This document shows, piece by piece, positions 1-12,110 of a stretch of 64,000 nt of DNA. The notes below the pieces were generated by a model, which was not told the DNA's origin, made no database searches, and was given only the letters and a program-made list of their open reading frames with translations. The position numbers and the translations under genes are program-made. The stretch is from Nyssa sinensis (Eukaryota > Streptophyta > Magnoliopsida > Cornales > Nyssaceae), in assembly GCA_008638375.1 (NCBI GenBank), contig CM018050.1, forward strand, positions 27,302,340 to 27,366,339, in the 5' to 3' direction. Position 1 is the first letter of the stretch, and each line of letters starts with the position of its first letter.

Positions 1-586
1 ATAAATCTGCATTTTATTAGTATATATATATATAATATATCTATTTATATTAATACATATATTTATATAAAACATGTACACACACAACCGTATATATATA
101 TATATATACTTGTGTATATTTGTCTTTATATTTATTTTTATATTTTATATTTTATTCTTATTATTATTTTTTTATATAAAATATTAGTTATGAATGTCAA
201 TAAAATTGGCATATAGCTGGCTCAATATCAGAATTATTTATTTTTCCATCTCTGGGTACGCGTTCGTATCATATATTATTTTTATTTTATTTTATTTTTA
301 TAACTATGATTCGCATTAGTCCCATTTATTTATCCCGGCACTCGGTTGACTGTGTTAATTATTTTTCGAACATTTATTATTGGTGTTCTGGATTTATTTT
401 ATCTCTTCGAAAAATAATCCCGTTATGGCTTACTTCCTTTTTGAACTAGTTTAGATCATTAATGTCACATAGCCTATTTTTCTTAGGTCGGAGTGTCGTC
501 TGAGTCATGTCAAATTTTCGGGGTACTACACTACTCGATCTGGTCTACCTCGATTTATGTGTCATGTCCCGGGTCAGGGTATTACA
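1..586 (-). mobile_element. Terminal part of a Tekay-like (Ty3) LTR, cut by window edge
   Basis: The stretch ends at 569-586 with a GGGTCAGGGTATTACA-type terminus. This resembles the right end of the solo LTR at 47247-51728 (GGTCGGGGTATTACA) and, reverse-complemented, the start of the LTR at 59525. In this family the element sense strand is the one whose LTR begins TGTAATA, so this copy is in minus orientation. The remainder is AT-rich with TA microsatellites and no coding capacity. The other end and any target duplication (the right flank reads GTCTT) lie outside the window, so it may be a solo LTR or part of a full element. The assignment rests on the terminal motif and family resemblance only. 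Confidence 0.6.
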
Positions 587-2433
587 GTCTTACCGACAAA
601 ACGAAAAATTTATCCTCAATTTTCAGGTCTCTACATTGTACATCTTGCCAACAATCGACAAACGAAGTACAACAACCGACGACATCTTCCAGCTATCTCT
701 CTCTTTCTCTCTCTCTCTCTCTCACAATTTCTCACTATATCAGGTATTAAATCACTTTAATTTATGTTTAATCTTGTAATTTTTTAGTGTTTTATGTATT
801 TTTGTACTTTATGAAGTCCTATTCAATCTTATATGTATGTGTATTCATATATTTCGACCTAAAAAGGGAATGTATAACTTTATAGTTTCATACTCTTGAA
901 AGCTAAAATCTTGATCAATTTTCTTGGGCCTTTCTTTTTCTCTTGTTATGGGAAAATCAATACTTTAGATAAAGGGGTTCTACATTACAGAGACTATATT
1001 ATTTTGTTTTATTGGTAATTTAGATATTGATAGTATTTTTGTCTCTATGATATCAACTAGAAAAGAACAAAGTATTTGGACATCTTGATGATAAATTAAC
1101 TATGTAAAGCTTTTCATTTTAGATGGATCCTTCCTTTTTGGGTCTTTTTATTTTCTTTTTTGATAATTTTCCAGAATTTTTGCTACTATAATGATGCATT
1201 ACTAGGTTAACTTCAATCTTTAATTTTAAGATATTCTACATCAACCTTTTGCACTTAAATATGTTCATTCAGTATGATTTTTTGTTTACAACAAATGTGG
1301 CTTACCTTATTGCAGAATCAATTTAAGTCTTTGTGTGTTGCTAAAACTTTTGTAATGGGGAATGTCTTTCATGTATAAATTATGTTCTAATGTGTTAATA
1401 AAGCAATTTTTCTTTTAATTCTGAATGTGTGTTATTTTTTCCATTTTGTGTGGTGTTACGAGAAGCACATACTTGTAGTTATAGTTTGGAATGATTTAAT
1501 TAAGGTGGTAATCCACTATCATTTTCATTACAACAAATATAGCCTTAAAGAGATTAGTTTTGATCTATTTCATTTCATATGATTTCTTATGTTCAATATA
1601 TATGTAATATTGCTTTGGTTTATCATGTGCATAACATCTTGCATATATCCATCATGCACGATTACGTTTAGCTGCAAGAGAATAGCATATTAGTTTAATG
1701 GGCTGTTTGGCCCTTATTATCTGTTTGGAGTTTTTGAATACTCAAATGGTCCTCGTATTTTTGCATGACTGTTTGGGGACTTGTGTTCCCCGCTTTTGTG
1801 TTGTGGGAGCTCTCTCGACATAGAAATTTGTGTTGAGAGAATTTCTAAATCTTATTTCTTTATGAAGTTGAAGTATTAACATAATCAATAGCACCTTGAA
1901 ATCGAAAATCCTTACATAGTTCTAGTTAAGATTTCATGTATTCATTTCAAAGTAAAAATGTGTATATTTGGAAGCATAAAACCATGAAAGAGAAAAGTAA
2001 TTGTGGTGAATTTTTTTTTCTCAGTAGTTAGATCAAGATGATTCCCTTCTCCTTGTAATGCTGATTTTTTTCTCAGTTAAAATTAGGGTGATAGCAGAAT
2101 CATTAATTAAACCTTTGTAAATAAACAATTATGTAACCAAATATGTAATTTTATTTATGTAATCTTAGCTCCATTTGAGAGTTGTTTTCAATATTTGTGA
2201 ATCTTGTCACTCTATTAAGAGTTCCTATGTATAAAAAATGATTTTTGAATTATTTAAAGTAGGAATTTGAGATAGTAATAATGACACATTATTTGAGATA
2301 GATATTTAAGAAATTTGTTTTCTCTTTTATAAGAAGTGGGTCTCACTTAAGCCCGCGGTTGGCATCCCTACCAAAAACCACACAAACACCCTAATTCTGT
2401 TACAGAGATTGTAAAACGCATCAAAGGGAAGCT
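587..2433. other. Non-coding spacer upstream of the P5CR pseudogene
   Basis: AT-rich DNA without a supported gene. A CT microsatellite at about 695-723 resembles the pyrimidine-rich leaders of many plant genes, but no ORF or splice pattern around it could be tied to a protein. The last 100 bases before the ATG at 2434 are the expected place of the former P5CR leader. I see no clear TATA box there. Confidence 0.5.
695..723. repeat. CT microsatellite
   Basis: A nearly pure TC run in spacer DNA just right of the truncated LTR at the window start. Confidence 0.85.
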
Positions 2434-2694
2434 ATGGCGGGCGTTGTTCCGATTCCGAATGATACGTACAAGTTATTATCGGAGCTGGAAAAATGGCGGA
2501 GAGTATTGCCAGAGGTGTTGTGAAATCTGGTGTCATGCCGGCTTCCAGAATCCGAACCGCTCACCTCGGTTCTGCTCGCCGAACTGATTTCGAATCATTT
2601 GGCGTCAAAGTCCTGGAAAACAACAATGAGGTACCTCAATTCATCTCTCCAGCAAATATATATATATATATATATATATGTATATGGAAACTGA

Positions 2695-2929
2695 TAGTGA
2701 CTCACTTTTATGTGTTATTAAATTTAATCGGTTTGAATTAATTGTACTTTTTCAAAAATCTTGCCGATTCGTTTTCTTTTCTATGTTTTGCTATATTTCG
2801 ACACACGAATACACATAGAGACACATTGACACACATGTATATAGATATGTGTTGAGTCACTCGTATGTGTTGTTTTACAAATTGTTAATTGGTTTAAATT
2901 AATTGTCCCTCCCCCTCTCCTTCTAGCAG

Positions 2930-2968
<39 letters not shown>

Positions 2969-3205
2969 TGTATACAGATATATAGTGCCACTTTTGTGTG
3001 ATACTAATTGTTAATTTGTTTAAATTAAGTAGCCTTCTTCTAATCTTGCTGGTTCATTATCTTTTCTTTCTCTTGCTATATTTGGACACACACACACATA
3101 TGAGTCACTTGTGTGTGTTACTAATTGTTAGTTGGTTTGAATTAATTGCCCCTTTTCAATATTTCGAGTTCATTTTCTTTTGTTTCTTTTGCTATATTTC
3201 GAAAT
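2695..3205 (+). repeat. Diverged tandem repeats of about 100-150 bp in P5CR intron 1
   Basis: Four successive diverged units share the order: a GAGTCACTTGTGTG-like start, a TAATTGTTAATTGGTTTGAATTAATTG-like core, a pyrimidine-rich stretch ending CTTGCTGG-TTCATTTTCTTTT, then TTGCTATATTTCGACACACA. The units begin near 2695, 2852, 2985 and 3101 and are separated by TA and CA microsatellites (about 2657-2680 and 2930-2968). They lie wholly inside intron 1 and carry no coding signal. Confidence 0.75.
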
Positions 3206-5040
3206 AAAATTCCTTGGGTTATGATTTTCTATACAAGTGTTTTATTTTTTGATATGAAAGTGACCTTTGGGGTGGGAGTTGAAGAAGTCATATGTATATA
3301 TATAATTTTTTTGTCTATACAATTATTTTATATTAAGGCTCTATTCGTTTATGCAATGGAAATAAAATTTGAAAATGTTATAATGTCGGACTTGTTTCGA
3401 AGAATTTTGGTTACAATATACCGATCCCATTTTGTTTTCTACATGGTCTATCTTTCTTGCTGTAGCTCAATTCTTTAACAAAAGAAGGATTATATATAAA
3501 TGTTGTTTTGATTTTCCCTTTATTATGTGATTGAGTTGTGATCCAATTTTTGTTAGTTTATTCGGATTTATTTTGGTTTTCTCTTGGTTAAAATATGCAT
3601 ACGTTCTATTATTGATGTTATTTACTAATGTTATACTTGGACTTCGTGTCCTGTGATCATGTTGTTGAAGACAACCATGTGGTGATTTTCTCTGTGAAGC
3701 CTCAAATTGGTATCGCCTCTATCTGCCACACTTTACCACTTTACATTTTCTTATAGTCCTGATGCCTGATTTTTGATATAGTACTGTTGCTTGTAGTGTG
3801 TAGATGTCTTATATATTGATTCTTTTGTGCTCATTGCTTTTGGAAAGCCCATCTAAGCCTCTCTTCTATTTTCCCTTTTGTTTTTAATTTAATTTTAATT
3901 TTTTTCTCTTCCACGTGATTTTTTTTGTGATATTGTAAGATGCTTATGGAAAAGCAAGTATAAAAACCATGAATGTTGGGATAAGAGATGTAGCTGATGC
4001 TTAATTCAATGCTTTGTTGGGATGATATGTAATTGCATGTTGTTGACGTGGTAGTCTGAAAAATATTGAAGCATGTGAGTTTGTCGGTTGTAGAGACAAA
4101 TTCTTCTTCTCACCTTATTATACGATATTTCCCCCACCCTTTTTTTATGAGAGGTTGTTGGTTGTAGAGGATAAATTCTTCTCCTCACCTTATCACAATA
4201 TATTTTCACGATATCTTGTTTTACTATAATCGTAAGGGCTCCAGTATATGTTAAATTTTAATCCCTAACCTGTATGGATAATTAATTTTTTAACCATTGC
4301 TTTTATGATTATCTATTTACCATGTTATCATTATAACTTTAATGTCACTGCAGTTAAAGATGTGGTCTTGCAGTTGAGACCACTACTTTCAAAGAATCAG
4401 CTTCTAATGTCAATTGTTGCAGGAGTTAAATTAGAGGATCTGCAGGTTTTTGCTCCAAAGCTCTGCCTCATTGTACATAATATTTTTGAATAGATGATTA
4501 ATTAAGTGCCAAATAATTGAATTTTTACAAATGTGCAATTTAATGTTGTAATGAAGGTCCCTCACTAGAGTAGAATTCTGATAATTTGAAGTTTGATCCA
4601 GGAATGGGCCGGTCATAGCCGATTTATTAGGGTAATGCCAAATACTCCTTCTGTTGTAGGCCAGACGACATCCAGTATCAGTTCTTCCCCCAACCTATTG
4701 ATGTTAATTTTTGTGTTTTTTCTTCATTGTCTTCATTAACTGAATAGATATTGTTCTTGCTAGACCACCTGGATTTATTATTATTAATATTTTTTCTCAT
4801 TTGGAAAATGCTAAATTGCATCTTGTTCTTGTTATTATCAACTTTAATAATTATAATGTGCATGGAACAACCTGGTAGAGTTGAAAGTTTTTTCTTCTTT
4901 TGTAGTAACTGTTCTTTCAGAAGGGATTCCTTTATGTATAATTGTTGTACAAAATGAAGCAATTTGCAAGGACTTGGCACTACTTCTGTTTTGAGCTTGA
5001 CCTTATTCGACCCTTTTATTTGTGCTTACTGGCTCAAACT

Positions 5041-5455
5041 GCAAAACTGCATAGAGATTTAAAAGAATCCATAATTTCAGATCTGGAATTGATACTTGCT
5101 TGTAATAATGGTGCATCTTAGAAATATCATATTTTGTGGAAAGAAGTTAGTCTTTAGAGTGAACTGATAATACTTCATTTTTTTTGTGGCTAATTAGTAT
5201 CTTGGATTTATATGAAGTGGATGAGAACCTCTCATGGTGGAAGAACAGGGACATATAATGCAAAACTGCATAGAGATATTAATGAAACTAATTTCAGATC
5301 AGGATGTGATTGTAGCTCTTAATGACGGTGCATCTACAACACCTTTGCTTGAATAGCAATTGAATGGGAAGTTGCACCATATGCTATACCATTTTTGCCC
5401 CTTGACCTATCAGTGTCTTGGATTCATATTAAGTGGATCAGAACTCTACTTTGAA
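5041..5455 (+). repeat. Diverged tandem duplication in P5CR intron 4
   Basis: A segment of roughly 200 bp occurs twice, at about 5041-5230 and 5260-5455. Both copies share TGCAAAACTGCATAGAGAT near the start, then AATTTCAGATC, GGTGCATCT and a final TTGGATTYATAT-AAGTGGAT block. It is non-coding and lies inside intron 4. Confidence 0.7.
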
Positions 5456-8400
5456 TGTTAATTGTTCATAATAATTTGGAGCTGAGCAATTTGGTAGTTT
5501 GAATAATGGTTTGCCGGACTAAAGGCTTGCAACAAAATGATTTAGAAAATCATTATCTTTTGAAAAATGTGGCTTGCCAAGGATGGCAGATCTAATTATT
5601 TAAGGTCTGGAGATTACTTATCAAAAAAAAAGAAAAAATTCTGGAGATTGTCTGACATTTGTCTAACATGTGATGTCAATAACAAATAGACTAACCTATA
5701 AATATTCATAGAATTGGTAAGATTGTTTCTTGTGGTATGATTGTTGTCTTTTAGAAATAGGAAGCACAGTTGGATCCATTGATAAGGTTCTGATAAAAAA
5801 AAGTCAAGAAACATGTACTTACTAATATATTTTGCCCTGAAACCTCCATTTCTTTTGTCAGATCACATTTAGTTTGGCTTTCCTGTTCAACCAAAATTTG
5901 GAGTTATTTCTTTTTATTTTTTATTCATATTTTTAGCTCAGGATTGAAATTTTTGATTTTCATGTTAAGTTAGTAAATATTGCAAAACAAATGTTCCTAA
6001 TCCTGTTGCCTTTACATAGTTATGAGCTTGGGGGCAGCTGTAATAGAGGATGATTGAGAACTAATAGCTAGGTTATTTGGAGCAGTTGGCAAGATATGGA
6101 AAGCTGATGAGAAATTGTTTGATGCAGTCACTGGTCTGAGGTATGCGTCTTCCTGTCATGATTTAAAATTGTGTGTATACCCTACATACAAACTCCTTTT
6201 TATATTTTTGTTGCCTATAGGCATTATTGCCTGAGCTTTTATATATAGTCTGTGGTCCTTGATTGACACATTCTTGAACTCTCTCCCCCTCTGACGCACA
6301 CATGCATGCATACACAAATGCATGTAGTTGAATGAATGCGTCTACATTTGGATAAAATAGAGATGGGCTAGCTGTGGTCTTTTGTAACAAGAGACTCTTT
6401 TCCTGAAAATGTTCAGTGGTAGCGGCCCAGCATATATATACTTAGCGAAAGAAGCTTTGGCTAATGGAGGGGTAGCTGCAGGTCTACCACGAGAACTTGC
6501 ATTGGGCCTTGCTGCTCAAACAGTAAGTAAACTGCTATTATACGTGACCTATTATATACGTACTTATGCAATGTGATTGTGTTTCTATTAAGGTTTAAAT
6601 CATTTAATATTTGAATGATCTCTTGTTAAATACCTTGTACTTTTTCCCAACCCTCAATAAAATTATAACATCCATTATAAATATATTTTTCTTGTTATTA
6701 TTATTTGGTAATAGCCTAACAGCAACCTCTTTTAGGTTTCAACAATTTCGTTTAAATTTCTGATTCTCTTAAAGTTAGATAACAATCTTAGTTATACAAG
6801 GTAGAATTTGTAGAGGGTGTAGTAAATGAACTTTTAATATCCTATCAATCGAATGACAAGACTTTAATCAATGTTTGTAGTATAAAAAACAAGTGGAAGA
6901 CAACATAACTGTAAATAGTTTCAAATTCAAGTTTATTTATTTATTTCTTATTAAACTTGTCTTCCATGGTCCTTTTTCTTCCATTCCTCTTTTTGTTATG
7001 TCCCTCATTGGGAGGACTGAATTTAATGAAAGAAAAATTTGCCTCAACCAAAGGTAAGGAATGTGCTCTTACTTGTGCAAGGCATTGATTAGGCAAGAGA
7101 TAGGTGAATACTTCCCTTTTCAAGCCTGCTTTATTTTGCATTAGATCCAGGTGGGTGAACATGCCATCATGGTTCCCTGGACAACCACTTATTGGTGTTG
7201 GGAACTTGTGTGGTCATCTCTATATCAATCTTATTTTGTAAATAAACAAAAAATTCTTGCTTTGCTATTTTTACTTATAAAGTTACCAGATATCTTACAT
7301 TTTTCATGATTGTTTGGAAGCATTTGAGTCCTAAGCATTATGGTTTGCTTGAGAAAATACCTCGTGGTATAGTTTTGAATTTGAAGTAATCTAAGGCTTA
7401 TGCCACAAGGTTTTGGGACTTAAGAGAAATATCCTCTTGGACTAAAATCCACCTTATGTAAAAAATATGCACCTTAAAACTGAACATTGCGAATTGTATA
7501 TGTGGATCACTTATGTTTGGCCTTGAAGTAATGGGACTGATGAGGAATGATATGAAAAAAAAACAAAAAAAAGTTAAAGGAACCAATTTCTCAAAAAGCT
7601 TTTAGAGAATAGAGTCAATAGACCAACAATGTATATCAAGCTCTAACACTTCCCTTTATGTGCGACTCATACTCACATGCATAGTTGTTAGTAGCTTAGG
7701 ATACGTTTCGATATAGACATAAAATGATACATATCTTATAACGGTATCTTTTTTGTACTATATCTTATAATATGTAATATGTATCTTATGATACGTTTCG
7801 ATACGCATGATACACGATATGAAAAATCAGGTTGAACGACATCATTTTGACCTTTTTTTATTGTTTTGTTATATACATAGGAAACATTTTTTGTTTGTTT
7901 GGTGTTATATATTGATCCTTTGTAACGTCTAGAGATGTCTCCACAAACAAGAAAGAAGGAAAATGAGTATTTTGAGAAGACGTGGATGATGAGTGAGCAC
8001 ACACAAGAAACTAAAGAAAAAAAAAAAGTGAAAAATTGTTGGCATATGATGATGGTAACAATGATATCGATGCCATTGAAATTGGATATTAAAATGAAAA
8101 TGGGATGAATTATAAAAATGAAAAATTTTAAATTTTGTCTTGATGAACTATATTGGATGGATTATTTAATTTCAGTTTGAAATTCGTAGTATTTATAAAT
8201 CTTGATTCTTGTATTGCATGAAATTTAAGTTATTTTTTTACAAGTGAGTTAAAATATAATTTTTATTATTTTAATCACATTTTATACATTGTATTTATAT
8301 AACACTATATATAACATGATACAATATATTTGAAAAATGATACAACTATGCTTGGTACAACTTTGATTTTTAATAATTGAATAAATAATAATAATTTATA

Positions 8401-9173
8401 TATCTAATTTATATGACAAGTAAATTGAGATGCTATTTATATTGTCACGCCCCGAATTCCCGCGAACCCGAGGCGCGAGTAACGAAGCCAAAAGAAAATA
8501 AAATAAATAAAGAAATAAAGGACAATCTAACGGATTCAACCCAAACTTACATTCATTTTCTTCAATGTACATCCATGTAAAGCACAGTCAATAAAAACAT
8601 TCAATATGTCATTCGGGCTTAAGCCCTACATCACAAAATATGCCCTCATGGGCCAAATATCCTCCTAAGCTCATATCTCCTCCACTCTGTAAGACTTCCT
8701 CAAGTCTCAAGTGCCGGGAGCGTCATCTGAAATGTTTGTCCCACGAATGGGTCAGCTCAACTGCTGGTACAATATAATGCTAATGCAAGAAGCAAAATTA
8801 AGGGCGTGGCATGTGCAAGTGTACAGTTATATCTACATGGCATTCAATATCATGCATACAATGTCCTAGCAATAATCTACATGTCATCCAACTCATGAAC
8901 ATAATCTAAGGCGTGGCATGTGCAAGTGTACAGTTATATCTCCATGCACAGTTATAACCTACATGCCATCCAATTCATCCATACAATGTATTAACAAGAT
9001 TCAAAACAATTATAACCTACATGCCATCCAATTCATCCATACAATGTATTAACAAGGTTCATCACACATTCGAGAATTCATTAATACAGTGCAATAAGAA
9101 TATGCGTAACACACCCATGCAACTCTATGCCATGTCAACTCTATGTCACACCCATATCAACTCATGTAATGTA

Positions 9174-9373
9174 ATGTCCCTTCACGGATCGCTCCCGTTG
9201 GTTCGGGTACCAAATGCAGTATCATGTCCCTTCGCGGATCGCTCTCGCTGGTTCGGGTACCAAATGCAATATCATGTCCCTTCACGGATCGCTCCCGTTG
9301 GTTCGGGTACCAAATGCAATATCATGTCCCTTCGCCGATCGCTCCCGTTGGTTCGGGTACCAAATGCAATATC
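9174..9373. repeat. 50-bp tandem repeat, four copies, within the solo LTR
   Basis: Four units start at 9174, 9224, 9274 and 9324 with an exact 50-bp period and few mismatches. Each contains CCCGTTGGTTCGGG, a potential stem-loop with a 4-bp stem. The array lies about 0.7-0.9 kb from the LTR terminus at 8453. It also opens spurious reading frames on the plus strand that should not be called genes. Confidence 0.92.
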
Positions 9374-10620
9374 ATGTCATGTCATGTCCAAGGAATCATA
9401 CTATGCCAATATGCTTTGATTCCACCATACCATAATGTAATCTCAATAAAGCATCATATCCACACACGAAGTATGTTTTAAATAATGTATTACACAATAA
9501 CATTCAAATCAGAAGATCCTTTCATCAAGGTCACATGTCATGCATAGTCCATTTAACACATGCTTCAAGTCACATATTTCATAATTCCAACAATTCTAAA
9601 AAAAAAACATAATCCACACACTATGCTAACACATGCGATATACACATAGTCATGATTCACATTCATCACCAACTTTCAAAAAGGTAACAGGGAATACATA
9701 AGCATATAAGCAATAAAACAAACATGTGAATCATCAAGTCAACATAGCAGTTATTTCTAAGCTTAATTCTATTTCTTACTTAGCACAATATATCGTACCT
9801 GATGGGTTGGTCTCAACCCTAAGAAATCGTACTTGCGGTGTAGCTGAACTACAGTGAAAATACAGAAAGTCAGACCACCTTCTCCTTGCCTTCCCGTGTT
9901 CCTAAAATTATGAAATACAACTCAGTCTGTTGGCTACTCGAATGATGCTATTTATCAAATTTCATGTCTTTAATTTCTTAGTTTCTATTTTCCCAAAATA
10001 AATTCTATCATTGAGTCCGGGACGTCGAAGAAAATAGGTTTAGGCTTTTACGGAATTTAATTTGGACATCCGGGTTAAAAAGGGCAAAACAGTCATTTTG
10101 CACTTTCACGGGTTCCCATTTTCCGAGACCTCTCCTCGTAAATTGGACTCCACAGTTGAGTCTGGAATATTGGAGATAATAAGATTTCACTATTTGTTTA
10201 CTTCATTTGGAGTTCGTTTGACTGTGTTTTGACTCAGGGGCATTTTGGTAATTTTCAAGGGTTCTACGGGTCTTTTATTTTTCGGGACCTCGGCTCATGT
10301 CACAGACCTCACCGTTGGTCTTAGGAGGTCTAAGATAGTAAGAAAACATATATGACTTGTCTTATTTGGATTCCGGACATTTTTTTTGACCATTTAATTT
10401 AATTGAATAATTTTAATTAAATTAAATCCATTTAATATGATATATGTATATTTAGCTTGCATATAAAAACTGGATGAAATGGGTGGCACGCTGGCCAGCG
10501 TGTCACCTCCCTCCCAATTGATACTGCCTTCGAGTCCCACCAGGTGCAATGCACCTTTTATTTCTTTGATTTTATTTAATATATAATATATATATTTTGG
10601 TCCCTTATATGGCACACACA

Positions 10621-10690
10621 AGTGCGTGGCCGAGTGGAAAGAAGGGACCTGAGAGCGCGTGGGTCAGGGGTTCGAACCCCAGGGCTTGCC
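10621..10690 (+). other. tRNA-like segment with A-box and B-box within the solo LTR
   Basis: TGGCCGAGTGG (10627-10637) fits the internal Pol III A box and GGTTCGAACCC (10669-10679) fits the B box, 42 bp apart start to start. The ends do not pair into an acceptor stem and no anticodon arm is obvious, so this is not a tRNA gene. It could be the head of a tRNA-derived SINE or an old tRNA-derived piece captured by the LTR. The intact Tekay LTR shows no equivalent. Confidence 0.45.
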
Positions 10691-11778
10691 CCTTTTCCCC
10701 TTTCTCTTCTTTTTATTTTTTAATCAAGCCCCCTTCTTTCATTTTCCTGTGTGGCCCAAACCATAAGCCCAATCCACTCCCTGCCTAAATTGGACCAACC
10801 CACTATTTAGAAGCCCAACTATTTAAAGAAAACCCAATCCCATTTCTAATTAAAACAGGCCCAACTCAACTCAATAGACCCAACTCACCGAGCTCAACCC
10901 AACAGGCCCAACCACCCTTCTTCGTCTCCCTCAGTTTTCCGGCGAGGGAAACCCCAGGTTTCTGTCGCCATCTCCAGCGACGGCGACGGCGACGGCGACG
11001 GTTTTCGGGTGAAATTTCCCTACTTTATAAATGTAGTTCTCTTCAGGTTTTCCTAGGGGATTACATACCTCAAGCCCGTTTTTGGTTTGGTTCATTGGAT
11101 TCCCACGAAACTGAGAGAGATCGAGAATCCGGCCACCAAGCCCAGATTCTGGTGACGCCCCGTTCCCACTGATTTTCCCATTGTTTTGCTTCCTCTCTTT
11201 TTCAAATTTCTTCCTGTGTTCAAGGGAATTAAATTCCCACAGTTTAAACCAGGTTTTACGCATGAAATAACAGGACCCGTCTCTCTCTTTCTCCAAACCT
11301 GTAACTCCCTCTTTCTTCTTCATTTTTTCATCATTTAAATCGATTCTTTTTGCAAAATGATGCACATTTTATATACTATGAGATCTAGTGATTTAAAACC
11401 AATGAGTATGCTTCAAAAATTTCAAAACAGAACCGAAGCTAATCTTACCTTTTCTTGGGTTTCTAGGATACAGTTCTCTCCCCCTCTCCTTTTTCCTCCT
11501 GGTTCAGGCTTGGTTCGAGCTCCAGTATCACCCTCTGCTTCTCAGTCCCTATCTCTCTTCCTTATCCCCTCTGCTTTTCCCTCAAACCCAACGGACACCC
11601 ATGTGTTATACACATCAAGCACAGCAATCCACCACCCACACGCAAGGTCAGCTACAGCAGCCTATTTCTCTCTCCTTCCATCCCCTTTTCTGACTTCCTT
11701 TCTGCACTCTTTCTGATTTTTCTTTCCCACTTTAGCTTTGCATTTAATGTGGTTGACATTAGGTGTTGTGTGTATATA

Positions 11779-12110
11779 CATATATATATATATATATGCA
11801 TGTATTATATTTTTCACACAACACACACACGGTTGTACACCCACACAAACTTCTGTACACTACAACACCCCCACACACACTTCCTTTTTAAAATATATAT
11901 ATGTACATATATATATATATATACACATACATTACATTAAACACATACATAACACACATGCATATAACATATATATATACATATGTATATTTTACTACAC
12001 ATACTTACACGTTCCATTTAAATAAAAAAAAAAAAAAATTTACTTCAAAATTTCAAATTCTTACATATATCATTTTAAACATTATATATATATATATATA
12101 TTTATAAATA
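11779..12110. repeat. TA and CA microsatellite cluster
   Basis: Several TA runs (for example 11779-11797, 11909-11922, 12083-12101) alternate with CA-rich runs near the right end of the solo LTR. The short reading frames across them are low-complexity artefacts. Confidence 0.85.

Larger units (their letters stand above)
8453..12081 (-). mobile_element. Tekay-like solo LTR (about 3.6 kb) inside the hAT element
   Basis: The left terminus TGTCACGCCCCGAATTCC matches the intact Tekay LTR terminus at 25758. Long stretches stay alignable with it, for example GGTACAATATAATGCTAATG, CGTGGCATGTGCAAGTG and the CTTAGCACAATATATCGTACC block. The right end is ...TTTTAAACA in (TA)-rich DNA. TTATAT is present on both sides, compatible with a 5-bp target duplication, but the AT-rich target blurs the exact edges. 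No gag or pol sequence is present, so it is a solo LTR. Element sense is minus, by comparison with the intact element. It is much more diverged than the intact copy, hence older. Confidence 0.8.

Noticed and set aside
2493..2741. An open frame starting at an internal ATG in P5CR exon 1 as a real small gene
   Set aside because: Its first 46 codons are P5CR exon 1 and the rest is intron sequence with TA microsatellite; the conserved start lies upstream in another frame.
9174..9373. CRISPR-like repeat array
   Set aside because: Contiguous 50-bp tandem units with no spacers, inside a plant LTR.
9021..9481. Coding frames rich in repeated VRVPNA/SLPLVRVP units
   Set aside because: They are read-throughs of the 50-bp tandem repeat in three frames and have no support outside the repeat.
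10621..10690. A tRNA gene
   Set aside because: A and B boxes are good but the ends do not form an acceptor stem and no anticodon arm can be drawn.
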